From NCBI RefSeq assembly GCF_028769735.1, contig NC_088188.1, positions 2,751,001 through 2,815,000 of the forward strand: a stretch of 64,000 bases of DNA, given 5' to 3'. Positions 1 to 11,794 of this stretch are shown piece after piece. Position numbers and translations under genes: made by a program. Source of the stretch: Zonotrichia leucophrys gambelii (taxonomy: Eukaryota; Chordata; Aves; Passeriformes; Passerellidae). The notes below the pieces were generated by a model. That model searched no databases and was not told where the DNA came from. It worked only from the letters and a program-made list of their open reading frames with translations. Each line of letters begins with the position of its first letter. The first letter of the stretch is position 1.

Positions 1-1442
1 ATCCTTAAAACTAAAACCTTTCCTACCCTCTATTTCTCCTGGAAAGTACCTTTACTTTGCCAGTTGTATTTCTTTCTTTCTAGCTCTACAGTGAATTGCT
101 TTGTGTCCCAAACCTACTTGTAACTTAGTAAATCTCTTACTTTAATGTTGCATTATTTTCAGCACTCCCTATTTTCATCTTCCTGCTGGCCCATGTTTTC
201 TGTTCTTAGTAAAGAATTTACAGGTCCTTTTTCTGTTTCTTGTTGTGATGGGGATTTTTCACCTCTGTATTCTCTATTCTCCTGCATTTGTGTAATGCAC
301 AGTGCAGAAAGTTTTCAGTAATGAGTTTGAATGTTTTCCATCACTGACAGTTTTGTTTCCTCTATATCTGTTCTCCCTGCTCATGCTGGAGCAAAAGAGG
401 ACACTTTAAATATGCTGTGCATCAGCCCATTGATTAAGTAGGAAACTTTTCTGTGCAGTAATTATTATTGCCTAAGCTGTTCTGAAGCCCAGCAAATCAT
501 TTTTATTTCAGTATGCTCTGCAACTCAGAGAAAGAAGCCCTAGTCATAGTTAGACAGCATATGAATTGCTAGAAAAATCCCAGGTTGTGCACAGATCATT
601 TATAACCCAGCCAGCCCAGTGTTTGCAGAGGGTTTTGCCCACTAAACATCTCATAAATCATTGACTTCCTTTAAAAAGATAACAATAATTTCAAAGAGGT
701 AAGAGGGATTGGTCTGGATCATTATGTTCTCCCTCTAGGGCAGGGAGTTGAAAGTTTTAATTTTCTTTCATCAATCTAAGTCATCACCCAAGGCTGGAGT
801 GTGATGTTTGACTTCCTCTGCTGGAAACCTTAGTGAGAGAGATCTGAGCACCCTCCTCAAAGGTCTTAAGTGATGCTGGTGCAGTTGTTCAGGAATTTGT
901 GAGATGAGATGAGTGCCTGTGAGCAGAGTACAGTGACCCTGTGCCACTGTGGGAGCACAGCCTAAAGGCACCAGCAGCAGACCCTGCTCTCAGTCTGCTT
1001 GCCATGGGTCTACAAATAAAGAGAAGGGATCAGGATGATGTCACTTTTACAATCAGGACCTCCCAAACAAGTCTCTGTGTACAGGCATTGTACAGCACAG
1101 CCAGAATGATTTCAGCACGGGTTTGGTATCATTAAAGTCACTGCACATGATGTGCAGAGTTGATTTGTGCAGGGAACGTGCCTGGGCTTTCAACACATCT
1201 GGCAACCCAAGCCATCCCTTCAAACCAGCTCACTGACATTCAGGAGCCAGAATAATTGTTCTAAATCTTTCAAATCTAGGCAGACAAAGAAAATATAGCC
1301 CCATAAACTCAGCTGTACAGTTCTGAGGCAGGAGGGTTCCTCCTCCAGTGCAGCTGCTAAAGCCACACTGTGCTCCTCCTCCACCTGGTGTGTCTGTGGT
1401 GTGGAGCTGTGTCCCCATCAGCCCAGGGCTGCATCCCCCACC
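1..1442. other. Single-copy AT-rich DNA, no gene seen
   Basis: I see no exon, RNA gene or recognisable repeat here. Open frames are short and stop-rich. The sequence is ordinary non-coding vertebrate DNA up to the target duplication of the LTR that starts at 1443. Confidence 0.6.
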
Positions 1443-1858
1443 TGCGGCATTCACACTTTCTGGAAAAATCCCTTCTCCCAGGCTTTTTCTCCTGGGAAGC
1501 TGGGAAGCCTCAGAGAAAAGGAAAACAATTCTTATCTCATTTGCTTCTCCTGTGTTGTGCTCATGTGGAATGTGTTTGGAGATTGTTTACCCACAGGTGA
1601 TTGTTCCATTGCATTCTGCTGGGAGTTGTTTTCACTCTTTGGCCAATCAGGGCCAAGCTGTGTCAGGACTCTGGAGAGAGTCAGGAGTTTTCATTATGAT
1701 CTTTTTAGCCTTCTGTAAGTATTCTTCCTCTATTCTTTAGTATGGTATAGTATTCTTTAATATAATATAGTATTATAAAGTAGTAAATTAGCCCTTCTGA
1801 GAACATGGAGTCAGATTCATCATTCCTTCCTGCCACGAGGGTCTCTGCAAATTCAATA
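1443..1858 (+). mobile_element. Solo LTR, family H, copy 1
   Basis: This is a 416-bp endogenous-retrovirus LTR that starts TGCGGCATTC and ends in TTCAATA. It is flanked by CCCACC (1437-1442) and CCCACT (1859-1864), a 6-bp target duplication with one difference. The core at about 1520-1680 matches the copies at 32696 and 56773 almost base for base, with one mismatch against 32696 over roughly 150 bp, so it is a recent family. An AT-rich TATAGTATT-type tract precedes the 3' end, as in all family members. No internal viral sequence is attached, so it is a solo LTR. The class II (ERVK-like) assignment is inferred from the 6-bp duplication. Confidence 0.85.
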
Positions 1859-4689
1859 CCCACTGCCCTGGAATCCCACTTTCTGTCTGCTCTTTCCCAC
1901 ACTGGGGCACAGTTGGCTTTTCTGTTACATTTGTGTAACCCTGGAATCTCCCCTGAAGTTCATGGCTGGTGCTCTGATGTGCCCCCATTCCAGCCACAAC
2001 AACCAGAGCAGAAACAAGGGCAGGCCTGAGCTAAGCACTTTTCCTTCAATTAGTCTAGTGGGTTTGTTTTTTGCAAAAACTGCACACCCCTGTAATATTT
2101 TGTCCAAATGTGCTAATTATGTAAAATAATTAGCTGAATACTTTATATAACAAATTTTAGGTATGTGCATTGATTCTTTGTTATTTTCTATTGCAGTCAA
2201 CTTGGTTTTAATTGTAATAATTGTAATAGCTTTAATAATGTTTTAGTTGTAATAATTTCTTGGAGTACTATGAAGAACACAGGAACTTTCTAATAGGAAC
2301 TCTGCAGAAAATGAGATACTGGATGTCCCCTGTAGTCCATAACCTTGTGTCAGAAATACAACAAAAGAGGCAAGAAGGCAGTAAACAGGGGAAGAAATAT
2401 CTTATATATATAACTGCAGGTACAAGGGAAAGCCTTTGGAGAACAGATCTTTGTCAGGAATCTGTCTCATTTAGTCCCATTGTTTCACTGCATGCTTTGC
2501 AGAAAGCCAGCCATTTATCTTGCCTTTTTTGCACAGATTTTGGGTTGTTTTTTTCCCCTTGCCTAATGATGGCTTATCTGGAGTCCCCAGATGTTCTAGA
2601 GGAATTCTGGCAGGAAGAAGCTCAGTACAGCCAGGCATGTGGGGTGCTCCAAGCTGGAGTTTTGGAGCAAAACTGTCAGAAAGAAGTTCAGCACACTCCC
2701 ACGTGGGATGTTCCAAGCCAGGACTGTCAGCTTTGCACTTCCTCATGTTGTGCCTCACATCTTCCACCTGGAAAAGAAGATGCCACATCCATTCACCAAA
2801 GGGCAGAGCAATTCAGAGCACACAGCATCAGAAAGCTGCTTAGGAACAATTTGACTTCCTGCCAGCAGCCTGTTGCTGGCACACTGCACCAGCTGTGCCA
2901 AGAGCCACTTCTGCAGGCAAAAGGAAAATTGGCACCAAATTATTGCTTTCTTAATCCTTCCAGTGCCACTGCCAGCAAAGACAGTCCTGGTTGTAGTTCC
3001 AGATTTGGTGAGGCATTCCAAACAATTTATTTCCTGTGTGCCACAGAACTGGAGTGACAGAGCACAGATGAGCAAGCAATGAGCAAATCCCTCGGGTCCA
3101 AAGCCCCTTTCCCAGGCTCCAAACAAGATCCATGAGTTCTGCATCCCTGCAGATGCTGAACTCACTGACAAGGTGCCTGAGAATGCCAAGACAGGTGTGA
3201 CAAAAGGAGACTTGAGCCCTGCAGAATCACAAGCACTGCTTGCAGGGATGCAGGACTTGGAGGATCAAATGCAATGGTCTAATCTTCCCCAGCTCCTGCT
3301 TAATTAAAATTCTCAGCACTCTATTCAGGATACAGAGTTCAGGTATAGTTCAATAGGAGTATCACAGACTATTTAAGTAAAATGTATTTCAATAAAAGGA
3401 AATTCAAGCTACAGAAGAGATTTTAAAAGGTAGGGATGTATTTCTTAGAGCTGGTGTTTCTACCTTTATAAACTGATGATCTGTCCTCTGTAAAATAAAA
3501 TACAAAACTATAATGTTTTAACAGGAGTATATTACATTTAGCTGCTTACCTAGATTTCCTTGTAAATTAAACTGAAGCCCTCAGCAATACTTTTTTCCTT
3601 TTGTTCTTTCTTCTCTAATTATACCATGGCACTAATTATCTTATGGGCAAAGGCAGAGTGCTGCTGCTGCTTCAAAAACTTAACTGCTCTTGTACCTTAA
3701 CTCTCTTGTACCTTATGAATATTTTTATTCAGCCAAAAAAAATCCAAAAATCAAACTGAAATGCAACAAAGAAAGCAAAATTCTGCTCAGGTTTCTCCTT
3801 TTTTAGAAGTTGTCTGCCTCCCTGGTTCTCAGCTGTTTGTCATCCCTACTGATTCCCAAAGTTTGATTCAGGTTATCTTTGAACTACAGCCCTTCTCTAG
3901 GCTATGAATGGTACCTGTACTCTAAAAAGCATTAATGTTTCCTAATCTCTGATTCCCATTTTCATGATTGTCAGGATCTTTTCCTGTAGCCTTTATGTGC
4001 CTGAGTGGGCTACCTCTAGTATAATCCCATCTGGAGTAATTTAACAGCAGCTGTCAATAGTGCAACCATGAATTTTTTCATCTGAGAAAATCATTGTAAA
4101 ATTGGATCATCATAGAGTGCATTTCAGTGAAAACAGCAGTTGGATGGTTTTAAGTAATGTGATGTTTCTAAGGTTAAATCATGTAATGTTAGCTTATGGT
4201 TAATGGCACAAACCTATGCTCACTCCACAAAATCTACTAAAAGAGAGACAAAAATGGATCTAAACAAAATTTTCAACTCATCAGCTCACCACTGAGTCAC
4301 CTTAAAGCACTGATTAACAGGGCCCTTGCTCTCCTATCTACACCCGTAAGTGGCTTAATGTGACATAAAATATTCTGACCAGGGTTTTTAACTCAGTATT
4401 ATTTTACTGATGTTTTTACAAGAAAATACAACAACATTATGCATATAAAGCACTCTGCACAAGGCCTTAATTTTGCACAGGCCCATCAAAAGTAACCTTC
4501 ATTTATTTTGCATGTGTCACTGATCCGTGTGACCTTTAAACTGTTATTAAGCAGGAAAATTAAATATCCAGCAAAAAGCTTTGAAAGAACAATTCATTAG
4601 AAAGTGCTCAGTTTGTGCTGCACGTTGCATCAAGTCACAGGCCTCTAATGGGAAAGTGCTGACATCTGGTGATGCCAGTGGTGAGCATT
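1859..4689. other. Mostly single-copy DNA with one unusual open frame
   Basis: A 265-codon frame runs 2260-3057 on the plus strand. It begins at TTG, not ATG, and its first in-frame ATG is about 18 codons downstream. It covers a 66-bp tandem repeat and matches no protein family that I recognise, so I do not call it a gene. From 3058 to 4689 the DNA is AT-rich with no repeats or exons that I can identify. Confidence 0.55.
2599..2730. repeat. 66-bp tandem duplication
   Basis: Two diverged copies of a 66-bp unit begin at 2599 (GAGGAATTCTGGCAGGAAG) and 2665 (GAGCAAAACTGTCAGAAAG). They share the internal block CTCCAAGC/TTCCAAGC near their 3' ends. Because 66 is a multiple of three, the duplication keeps the surrounding open frame, giving two related 22-residue segments in the conceptual translation. 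Confidence 0.7.
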
Positions 4690-5111
4690 CCTATCCCAGA
4701 CCCAGACCCACCCCGGTCCCATCCCAGATCCATCCCAGACCCATCCTCATCCCATTCCAGGCCCAGCCCAGACCCATCCCAGACCTATCCCAATTCCCGA
4801 CCCATCACAGACCCATTCCAAGCCCATTCCAGACCCAGACCCATTCCAGTGCCATCCCAGTCACATCTCCATCCCAGTCCCATCCCATCCCCATTCCAGA
4901 CCCATCCCAGTTGCATTCCAGACCCATCCCCATCCCAGACCCATTCCAGTCCTATCCCATCCCAGACCCATATCAGACCCATCCCCATCCCATCCCAGAC
5001 TCATCCCCATCCCATCCACATCCCAACCCTCATCCCAGATCCATCCCAGTCCCATCCCAGTCCCATCCCATCCCCATCCCATCCAAGACCCATCCCCATC
5101 CCAGTCCCACT
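4690..5111. repeat. CCCATC/CCAGAC minisatellite, about 420 bp
   Basis: This is a degenerate tandem array built from CCCATC, CCCAGACC and CATTCCAG blocks. It is almost free of G on the plus strand and stop codons are absent, so long proline/serine-rich frames cross it on the plus strand and Gly/Trp-rich frames on the minus strand. The minus strand carries many GGG runs spaced 2-4 bases apart, most regularly at about 5035-5105. The open frames are by-products of composition and not evidence of a gene. Confidence 0.9.
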
Positions 5112-5647
5112 CTGTCATCTTCCCACCACCCCCAGAGCTCTCTCTCCCCAAGGCAGTCAGATGCCCAACTCTCACCCACAAGGTTTCCTCTCTGCCCTGC
5201 TCACCAAGCCCCTCAGAGACCATTCTCCCAAAGAGGCACAATGGGATAGCCCTGGGTTTTCTCCACCTTGGATCAAAATATTCATGTGCTTCTTTTTCCT
5301 CGATTTCTGCTTTGAAGGACAAAGTTCTCCTTTCACTCAAAGCCATGAACCACTTCCAGCACCCGTCACAGCACATGGCTGGGGTGTTCCTGCCTCCCTT
5401 TGTCTGTGCCCAGGCTGCTGGGGTCATTACACAGGGCAGGAGAGGCAGAGCCTGGAGCACAGGACTGCTTCAGGGGCAAACAGATTATTTTTGTTCTGTT
5501 TTATCTCACTTTGGTTTGAAAACCAGAAGGCCCAGAGTCACCCAGGGAGACCCAGCAGCACACAGGGATCTGCTCCATGTGTGGGAATACATAAAATCAG
5601 AGGGTTTTGGGAAAGCTGCAGAAGGCAGGCCTCAGAGACAGCAGAAC
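5112..5647. other. Single-copy DNA between minisatellite and LTR K1
   Basis: No gene is supported. Frames extending out of the minisatellite persist to about 5650 but have no family similarity that I recognise. An 18-bp word at 5562-5579 recurs exactly at 6077-6094 inside LTR K1, which may indicate a further fragment of the same element upstream. Confidence 0.5.
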
Positions 5648-6132
5648 TGTGATTAGAGCTAAGCAGTAGCCATAAGATTGGTCAGCAGAAAAATTATTTA
5701 AACTGTAGAAAAGCAAGGACAAATAGGACAATGGTCTGTGTATTAATGCTTGTCTAGAGTAACTCCCTAAGCTACAGAAAAGTTTATCTAGTGAGATATT
5801 AGGGAGTTCTAAGCTTAATAATGGAACTCTGTGTATTGTGTTTTGAGGCTTACAAGCAGGTATTGTATTTAAAATAAGTGAGCATTGTTTAACCAAAGGT
5901 ACCTGTGCTTATAGTGGTTCGATAGAACTACTGTCAATGTGCTTTGCTTTGTGTAATTGGTCAAAAAACGTTTAAAGTGAGTTGTAACATTGAGTTCCTT
6001 GTCTGCTTTGTCACTTTGGTTTTAAAAGCCTTGCCTGGAGTCAGCAGCACTGGGGAGAGCCAGCAGCTCCATCCCAACAGGGATCTGCTCCATGAGCCAG
6101 ACCAGGGCAGGTTTCAGACACACAGCAACAGC
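5648..6132 (+). mobile_element. LTR-like element, family K, copy 1
   Basis: This is a 485-bp segment that starts TGTGATTAGAGC. The 6-mer CAGAAC lies on both sides (5642-5647 and 6133-6138). The stretch around 5895-5975 (TGTGCTTATAGTGGTTCGAT and onward) aligns with the reverse complement of the K2 element at 35637-36123, which has nearly the same length (487 bp). The K2 copy has a perfect 6-bp target duplication, which supports calling this an LTR of the same superfamily. The 3' boundary is less secure because the expected terminal CA lies two bases inside. Confidence 0.65.
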
Positions 6133-6179
6133 CAGAACAAGCCTGTCTTCCCCTGTCCAACAGTGACCCCTTGGTGACA

Positions 6180-6560
6180 TTGCTCAGTAATAAGCACAGG
6201 CTTTGGGGGGAGGCGGATTGTAATCATTAAATTGTAAATCCCTTTAAATGCAAAGATCAAAGGGAAAGTTTCAATCCTATGACACATAATTAAAAATGCA
6301 GACGTGAATGGCTTTGATTCATGAATGCTTATGTACTTTTAAATTGTTGCCAGGGAGATCGGGGCATGAGAAAATTAAAAACCATTACGCTTCAAAAGGA
6401 TAAATGATTTTCACAGCTTTCTAACATTATTTCCTGTTGCGCAGATTTTTGTGTGTTTTAACATTTTCCCCGCCCTGCCTGGGCAGATTAGTTCTGAAAA
6501 ATGTTTTCCAGAAAATGTTCAGAACTCAATGAGATTAAAAGGAGATTAGTGAACTTGTTG
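6180..6560. other. AT-rich single-copy block, candidate regulatory DNA
   Basis: This compact block has clustered transcription-factor-like words: an octamer-like ATGCAAAG at about 6248, a TCF/LEF-like AGATCAAAGG at about 6254, several TAAT cores and ATGATTCATGAAT-type palindromic pieces. It contains no repeat family and no open frame of note. Its texture resembles vertebrate conserved non-coding elements, but conservation cannot be seen from one sequence. Confidence 0.3.
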
Positions 6561-9500
6561 GTTGGAGAGTTCCCATTCGTACTAATGGCAAACACTTGGG
6601 GCAGTTAAAGAGGAACCCCACCACACATATTTTAACCTTATTCCTGAATTCTAGTTTAAAAAGCTGTGACCTTTTGATTCATTATTCTTTTTCTAATAGA
6701 GCCAGTGCAACACAATATGGTACAGGCCATAAGCCAAATCTCCCTGAAGTTAAAGGAAATATTCCCAGGACTACAGTGATTTCAATCTGTTTGTTTAACA
6801 TTTCTCACTTGTAAAAGTCAAAGCACTTAACTGAAAGGAAGAGGCTGCTTCCTATTTCACAACTAAAAATTGAGATATACAAAGTGGACATGATTCTCAA
6901 CCATCTCACCATGGATGTCAGAGTTAAGTGTAGAGCTACAACAAATATTTCCACTTCTGATCCATGGTGCCTCAGATTTGCCCAGGTTCAATGTGTCACT
7001 TTGGCACTACCAACTGGCACCTTTGAAGTGCTTTAAAAATCTCCCCAGTGTTACCAGAGACAAACCTTTAATTTCTCAGACAGAAACATATTGCTGAAAT
7101 GCACCTGGGAGTTGATGGCTGCACTGAACTCATGGACAGCAGTTCCATTCCTGGACTGAAAGTACATGTGACAGCAAACCCAAACTCCTTAGTGCTGAAC
7201 TTACATTGCTTTTTAGCCCCTGGTGAGGATGATCAGGTGAAATCCTAAAAGCTGTGCTGGACACAGCTGGACATGGGTTTCCCTCTCCTCTCCCTGTATG
7301 GCTGGTGGAATCCAGGGTGATTTATCTAATCTCCTAGCACTCCTAGCACCTACATTTTCACATGTCTCCACATCATGGAAGTGATTCTGGTCTGCAGTTC
7401 CATAGGATGAATGCCACCACCCAAAATTGTACATTTGGGATGAAGTTCTAGATCTAGCCCCAGCGACACTGCAGCTCTAAATACACAATTATCCCATTGT
7501 GTTCCCATGCTTTTGAATTTTGGGACTCCAAATAAAATAAGGCTCAGCTGAAATTCATCTGCATGAGGCTGACTTGCTCTTCACTCTGGCATTGTTCAGC
7601 TTCCAGTCAAGTCAACCTGCACAAAATTTCCCCTGAGGGAGAAAAGGCAGAGACAAGTAGCAGCAGGCTTACAGAGCACTGAACAGTCCAGCAGGTATCT
7701 GATGGTGAAAGGAGAAGCCTTTTGTATTTACTTCTGAACATATGAATCAGACATTGTTTCTGTTTGAGATGGGCTGTTTCCAGAGTGTCTCCACAGAGAT
7801 TCTGTGTAAATTGCCATCCCAAAAATGCACTGAAGCTTTGTTATCCACTGTGTTGACTGAGATAGCTCCAGGGAGCAGATGCCCTACAATAAGACATCTC
7901 ATATATTACTCTTTATGTAATTTGTCATATCTAATGTCTGAATTGCAAATAGCACAGCAAGAATTTATCCTTTTTTTCAGCTGGTAGTTGTTCAGGATCA
8001 TGTTATTATTGTTCTTTTTTCTTTTTGCCATTATTGGATCAATAATGTTGCAACATAATTCGCATTCTTCAGATTTCAGTCCAAAGAAGATTTTCTAGTC
8101 TCAGTTTCTTTGTCACACAGACCATAACTCTTAATCCATTTACTGCAAGGCTTAGATCAGTAACTTGCATTTGACTAAGTTAAAGCATCTGGTGTTGACT
8201 TGAGAACTATAAGAAATGAAGAAGCAGTTAATTCTATTTTTTTTTAAGAAAGTGTCTTATTTTTATGTGAATTTGGCATTTCTCCACTAATGTTGATATT
8301 CCAATCAGCATTTGCTATGTGAAAGAACAAAATTTCTCATGTTCAAGCACCTGGATCCTCTTGTAAACCTGGTTCTTGAATGCTGCCCTCTTCCACACAC
8401 CTTTGTAAAATTACTGTCCTGTCTTATGGGAACAAGAGATCAGCTCCTGTGCAGGTTTAAATGAACTCTGGTTCATTTAAAAAGTAACTAAGAGAAGTCC
8501 AATACAATCAGAAAAGACTTCAGGGCCCTGGGATCAGGGCAGCAGGATCAGGAGCACAGGCAGTGATTTCCTCCATTCTTCTATTAACAACAACTAAAAT
8601 TGATAGGGAAAGGCAGATCCATCAGGTCAGTGGGTGCAGCTCTGAGATGGGTGTCAGAGGAGTCACAGCAACACAATTCTCTCCAGGATGGTGTTCCTGC
8701 AATTCTAATTTCTGTTGATATCAGCTTTGAGAATTAATGTAAGAAAAGCACGTGCACTGTTTGCATATTGGCTTGCAGAACCAGGGCACACAGACTTTGG
8801 TGAAACAGGTGCAAGGACAGTGTCCTACATCATGAATCAATCACCATGCCAAACACTGAACTGTTCTCTTTCATCCCCATGGTCAGACTCTGACTCCTAC
8901 CAGGACTATTTGCAGAAGCAGGCAGCAGCAGCTGTTCTGATTTCCAGCATGCTCAAAAACAGGGGCAATAGGAAATCTCACAGCTGAACAAAATCCTTTG
9001 CTGTTTGTTTTTATTTATGCTCCAATTTCAGCATCAAAACAGTGAACTGGCATTCAGACATTTAGGCTTATCCAGGGACTGGTGGTGTGACTTTCTTGCT
9101 CAATTCATGTTCATTCTGGTCCCAGTAATGATTATCTTTGTCACACAAGGCCAAGCTCACTGCAAGCCTTAGGAGAAGGAAAAGAACAAAACTACTGAAT
9201 TTGAATAGTGTTTATAATTAATAAATTCTATAAACTCCTGGACTGTGTGCAGCAGTAGTAAATGTGCTAAATTTTCTTTGAAGGACAAAGATTGCCACAG
9301 TTCCTGACAATGGCAGCAGTTCATCAGCACACTGAGGAAGAAATGATTTTCAAATGGATAGGTAGCCAGATGGCAAGTGTTCTCTTTTTTCAAAGACACC
9401 TGCATATTTGAAGCAATTCTCTCCTTAACACACTCAGCCTCACCAGGGCTGGGACCATTATGAAGGGGAAGATGAAGAGGAAATCCTCATCCAGAGATCA

Positions 9501-10626
9501 GAGAGCTGACAACTGCCTTTCCTGCCCTTTGGAAATGATATTGAGAGTTGAGAATATCTCTTCTCACCTACAAGAGCGGTTGGCAACTGAGTGCTGACTA
9601 AGCCACAAAAGACTCCCAATCCACTCTTCTGTGCACTTTTCAAAAGAAATCAGTGTTCTCCATGTTCTGCAGGTCTCCTTTACTGAACAGCCACTTAGCT
9701 ATATCCTTCCTCTGCTCAGCTTGTCCTTGAGTTGGAGTGGCTGCTTTGTACCAGGGTAGAGAATACGTTATAGACAAGATTTTCAGAAATCCTGAGCTCA
9801 CAGAAGTACTGAGGCTCAAGAGATTGCACTCATCTCCTGACTGCACCACTGGCTGCCCAATGACCTCAGCTCCACCATTCCAGGGAATTATCACACACCT
9901 ACTTGTGTGTCAAACACAAAAAAAGCTGGGGATGAGCAGCGCTGGAGAACAGTGAAGCATGATTACTAATAGCTTGCATGATTATTCCCAAACACATGCA
10001 GTCTCATAATATTGCCTTCATTTGGCATAACACTGCCTGGAAACACCAAGAGGAAAACACTGTTTTGCTCTAGTGTTTTATTGATAACTAGAAAGGGAGA
10101 TACAAACACAATATCTGCATTGCCCCAGCAGACAAACAAAACCCCAAGTCCCACAGGTAATTACCATCTCCTAATTGGGTTTGAAAACAGGAGATTTGAG
10201 TCTGAATGCATGGAGTTTGCACCAAAATGAACAATTACTTGTCTGAGGGATCCAGTGGTTTCAAAACACAACAGGAAGAGGCTGAAACTGAGGCTGAATT
10301 GAGGCTTTAACTGTGAGTTTGCTGATAGCCCACACAGGCCCCCACTAACGAGCTGCTGCTTTCACTAGCAGGAGTCAGAATTCACAGTCACCCCCACTGT
10401 CATTTTTATCTGCCACTCCAGGCTCATTACATCAGTTTAACTAATGGCAATTAATATGAAAATTAAAATTGATAGCAAAATTAAGCACTTGGAAGACAGA
10501 CAGTGCTCCTACATAACTCTGGCATGCCTAATAACTGTAGTAACAACGCCCCTGGCACAGGCTGGCCAGGCCTGTCCTGGTGCAGCCCTGACTCCTCTGC
10601 CCTGGCCCCTGCCTCTGTGACATGAA
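6561..10626. other. Single-copy non-coding DNA
   Basis: I see no transposable element, RNA gene or convincing exon in these 4 kb. The longest frames (8715-8987 plus, 90 aa; 9640-9894 minus, 84 aa) have no recognised domain and no matched pair of good splice sites. Confidence 0.55.

Positions 10627-10660
<34 letters not shown>
10627..10660. repeat. (GAT)n microsatellite
   Basis: About eleven uninterrupted GAT units. The conceptual minus-strand translation is a run of isoleucines with no coding meaning. Confidence 0.95.
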
Positions 10661-10752
10661 CTCTCCCTTTTCCCATGGGGTTCACACATCACAATTCTGC
10701 CTGGCAGCCACATCTGAGAAGTTTTCAGATGCTGTGACAAAGTGGTCCCCTA

Positions 10753-11794
10753 TGTGAGAAACGACTGCTCACTTCTAAAACTTTGAAGGTTTATTAAACC
10801 TTAGCAAAAATTACAACAAAGGTCTGAATAAGGAAAAATTTCAGTGCTGGGAGCCCCTGTGACTATCAGCCACATGCTCAATCTTCAAAATGGATGCTCC
10901 ACCTTTTATATCCTTAGCCCCGCCTAAAGTCCTGTCAGTGACTCCTTCCCTGCCATCCAGGGGTGCAGATCACTTTCTTGCCCCTGCTTGTTGGGGAGGA
11001 TGGAACAGGAAAGCCTTATAAATATGATTGTCTGGAAAAAGATTTTGAGAATATAGAAACTATAAGTGAGGTTGAAATGAAAGAAAGCTTTGAGATCCCT
11101 CAGTTACTGAACAACTGGAAAACAATGGTGAGGCCAGCTGAAGGTGATCCCCTCTTGATGGAACAACACCCTCTGCTTGCAGACAGGCCCAAGGGTCAGA
11201 GCAGACTCTACAGCTTGGCAGAAGGGGCCCAAAGAGGAGTTTTTAGGGTTTAAAATGTAACACAGTGTGGTAATGTAATGATTCTTATAGGCTGTATGTA
11301 AATGCTATAACATTTGTATCTTGTACTAGATTGACTAGTGAAAATTAGAGATTTATTGTATTATAATGGGAACTTTGCTCTCTTTACTCTTCCTAGCTCT
11401 CTCATTTTCTCTTTACCACACTCTTGCCTTCTCTCTCCCTCTTTGGGCCCTGCTCTGAGCTGTGTTTGGCAGCTCCCAGCAGGGCCCTGCCCCCAGGCCC
11501 TTTGCAATAAACCCCAAGTTCCTGACCTGGCTGCAGAGATCTCTGCTCTCTGCCCATCCTGACCATCCTACCCCCATTGCTCTTACACACCTTGATTTGG
11601 GGTCAGCTGTTGCCACAGTAACAACCCAACCCTCCCCAATGCCCCTGTGTGCCCAAGGCCATCCCATGATAGCAATGCAAGGGGGAGAACACATTGCAGT
11701 GACACAACTGTGCATCTACAGAGCTTCTCTAAACACACACATAATGTTCACCCCTTTCCTGTGAGAGCCAACATCTCATTTCCCATCTGTAACA
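10753..11794 (-). mobile_element. LTR family A, copy 1, split by LTR B
   Basis: On the minus strand this LTR starts TGTTACAGATGGG (at 11794) and ends TTTCTCACA (at 10753). It is split by an unrelated 609-bp LTR at 10979-11587; the two arms (226 bp and 207 bp) total about 433 bp. The second copy at 28778-30113 is continuous across this site and has the same net length once its own insertions are removed. The right arm differs from that copy at only about 4-5 positions in 205 bp. A polyadenylation signal (AATAAA on the minus strand, 10790-10795) and a TATAAAAGG-like promoter motif near 10910 fit the minus orientation. No target duplication is clear. Confidence 0.85.
10979..11587 (+). mobile_element. 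LTR family B nested in LTR A1
   Basis: This is a 609-bp insertion bounded by TGCCCCTGCTTG at the left and GCTCTTACA at the right. It is absent from LTR A2, where the flanking sequence reads through. AATAAA at 11506-11511 lies about 75 bp from the 3' end, as expected for an LTR in plus orientation. A 96-codon frame inside (10963-11253) overlaps the LTR left end and is not a viral protein that I recognise. The target duplication cannot be resolved because two bases of the empty site are unaccounted for. Confidence 0.8.

Noticed and set aside
4581..5652. Long proline/serine-rich open frames (222 and 327 codons) and Gly/Trp-rich frames on the other strand
   Set aside because: They follow from a stop-free CCCATC-type minisatellite; all frames are open there and no domain or splice context supports a gene.
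5562..6094. Exact 18-bp direct repeat (5562-5579 and 6077-6094) around LTR K1
   Set aside because: Too long for a target duplication and one copy lies inside the LTR; it may show an additional K fragment upstream but the evidence is thin.
10963..11253. 96-codon frame that looks protein-like
   Set aside because: Lies almost wholly within nested LTR B, runs across its left junction from LTR A1, and shows no retroviral domain.
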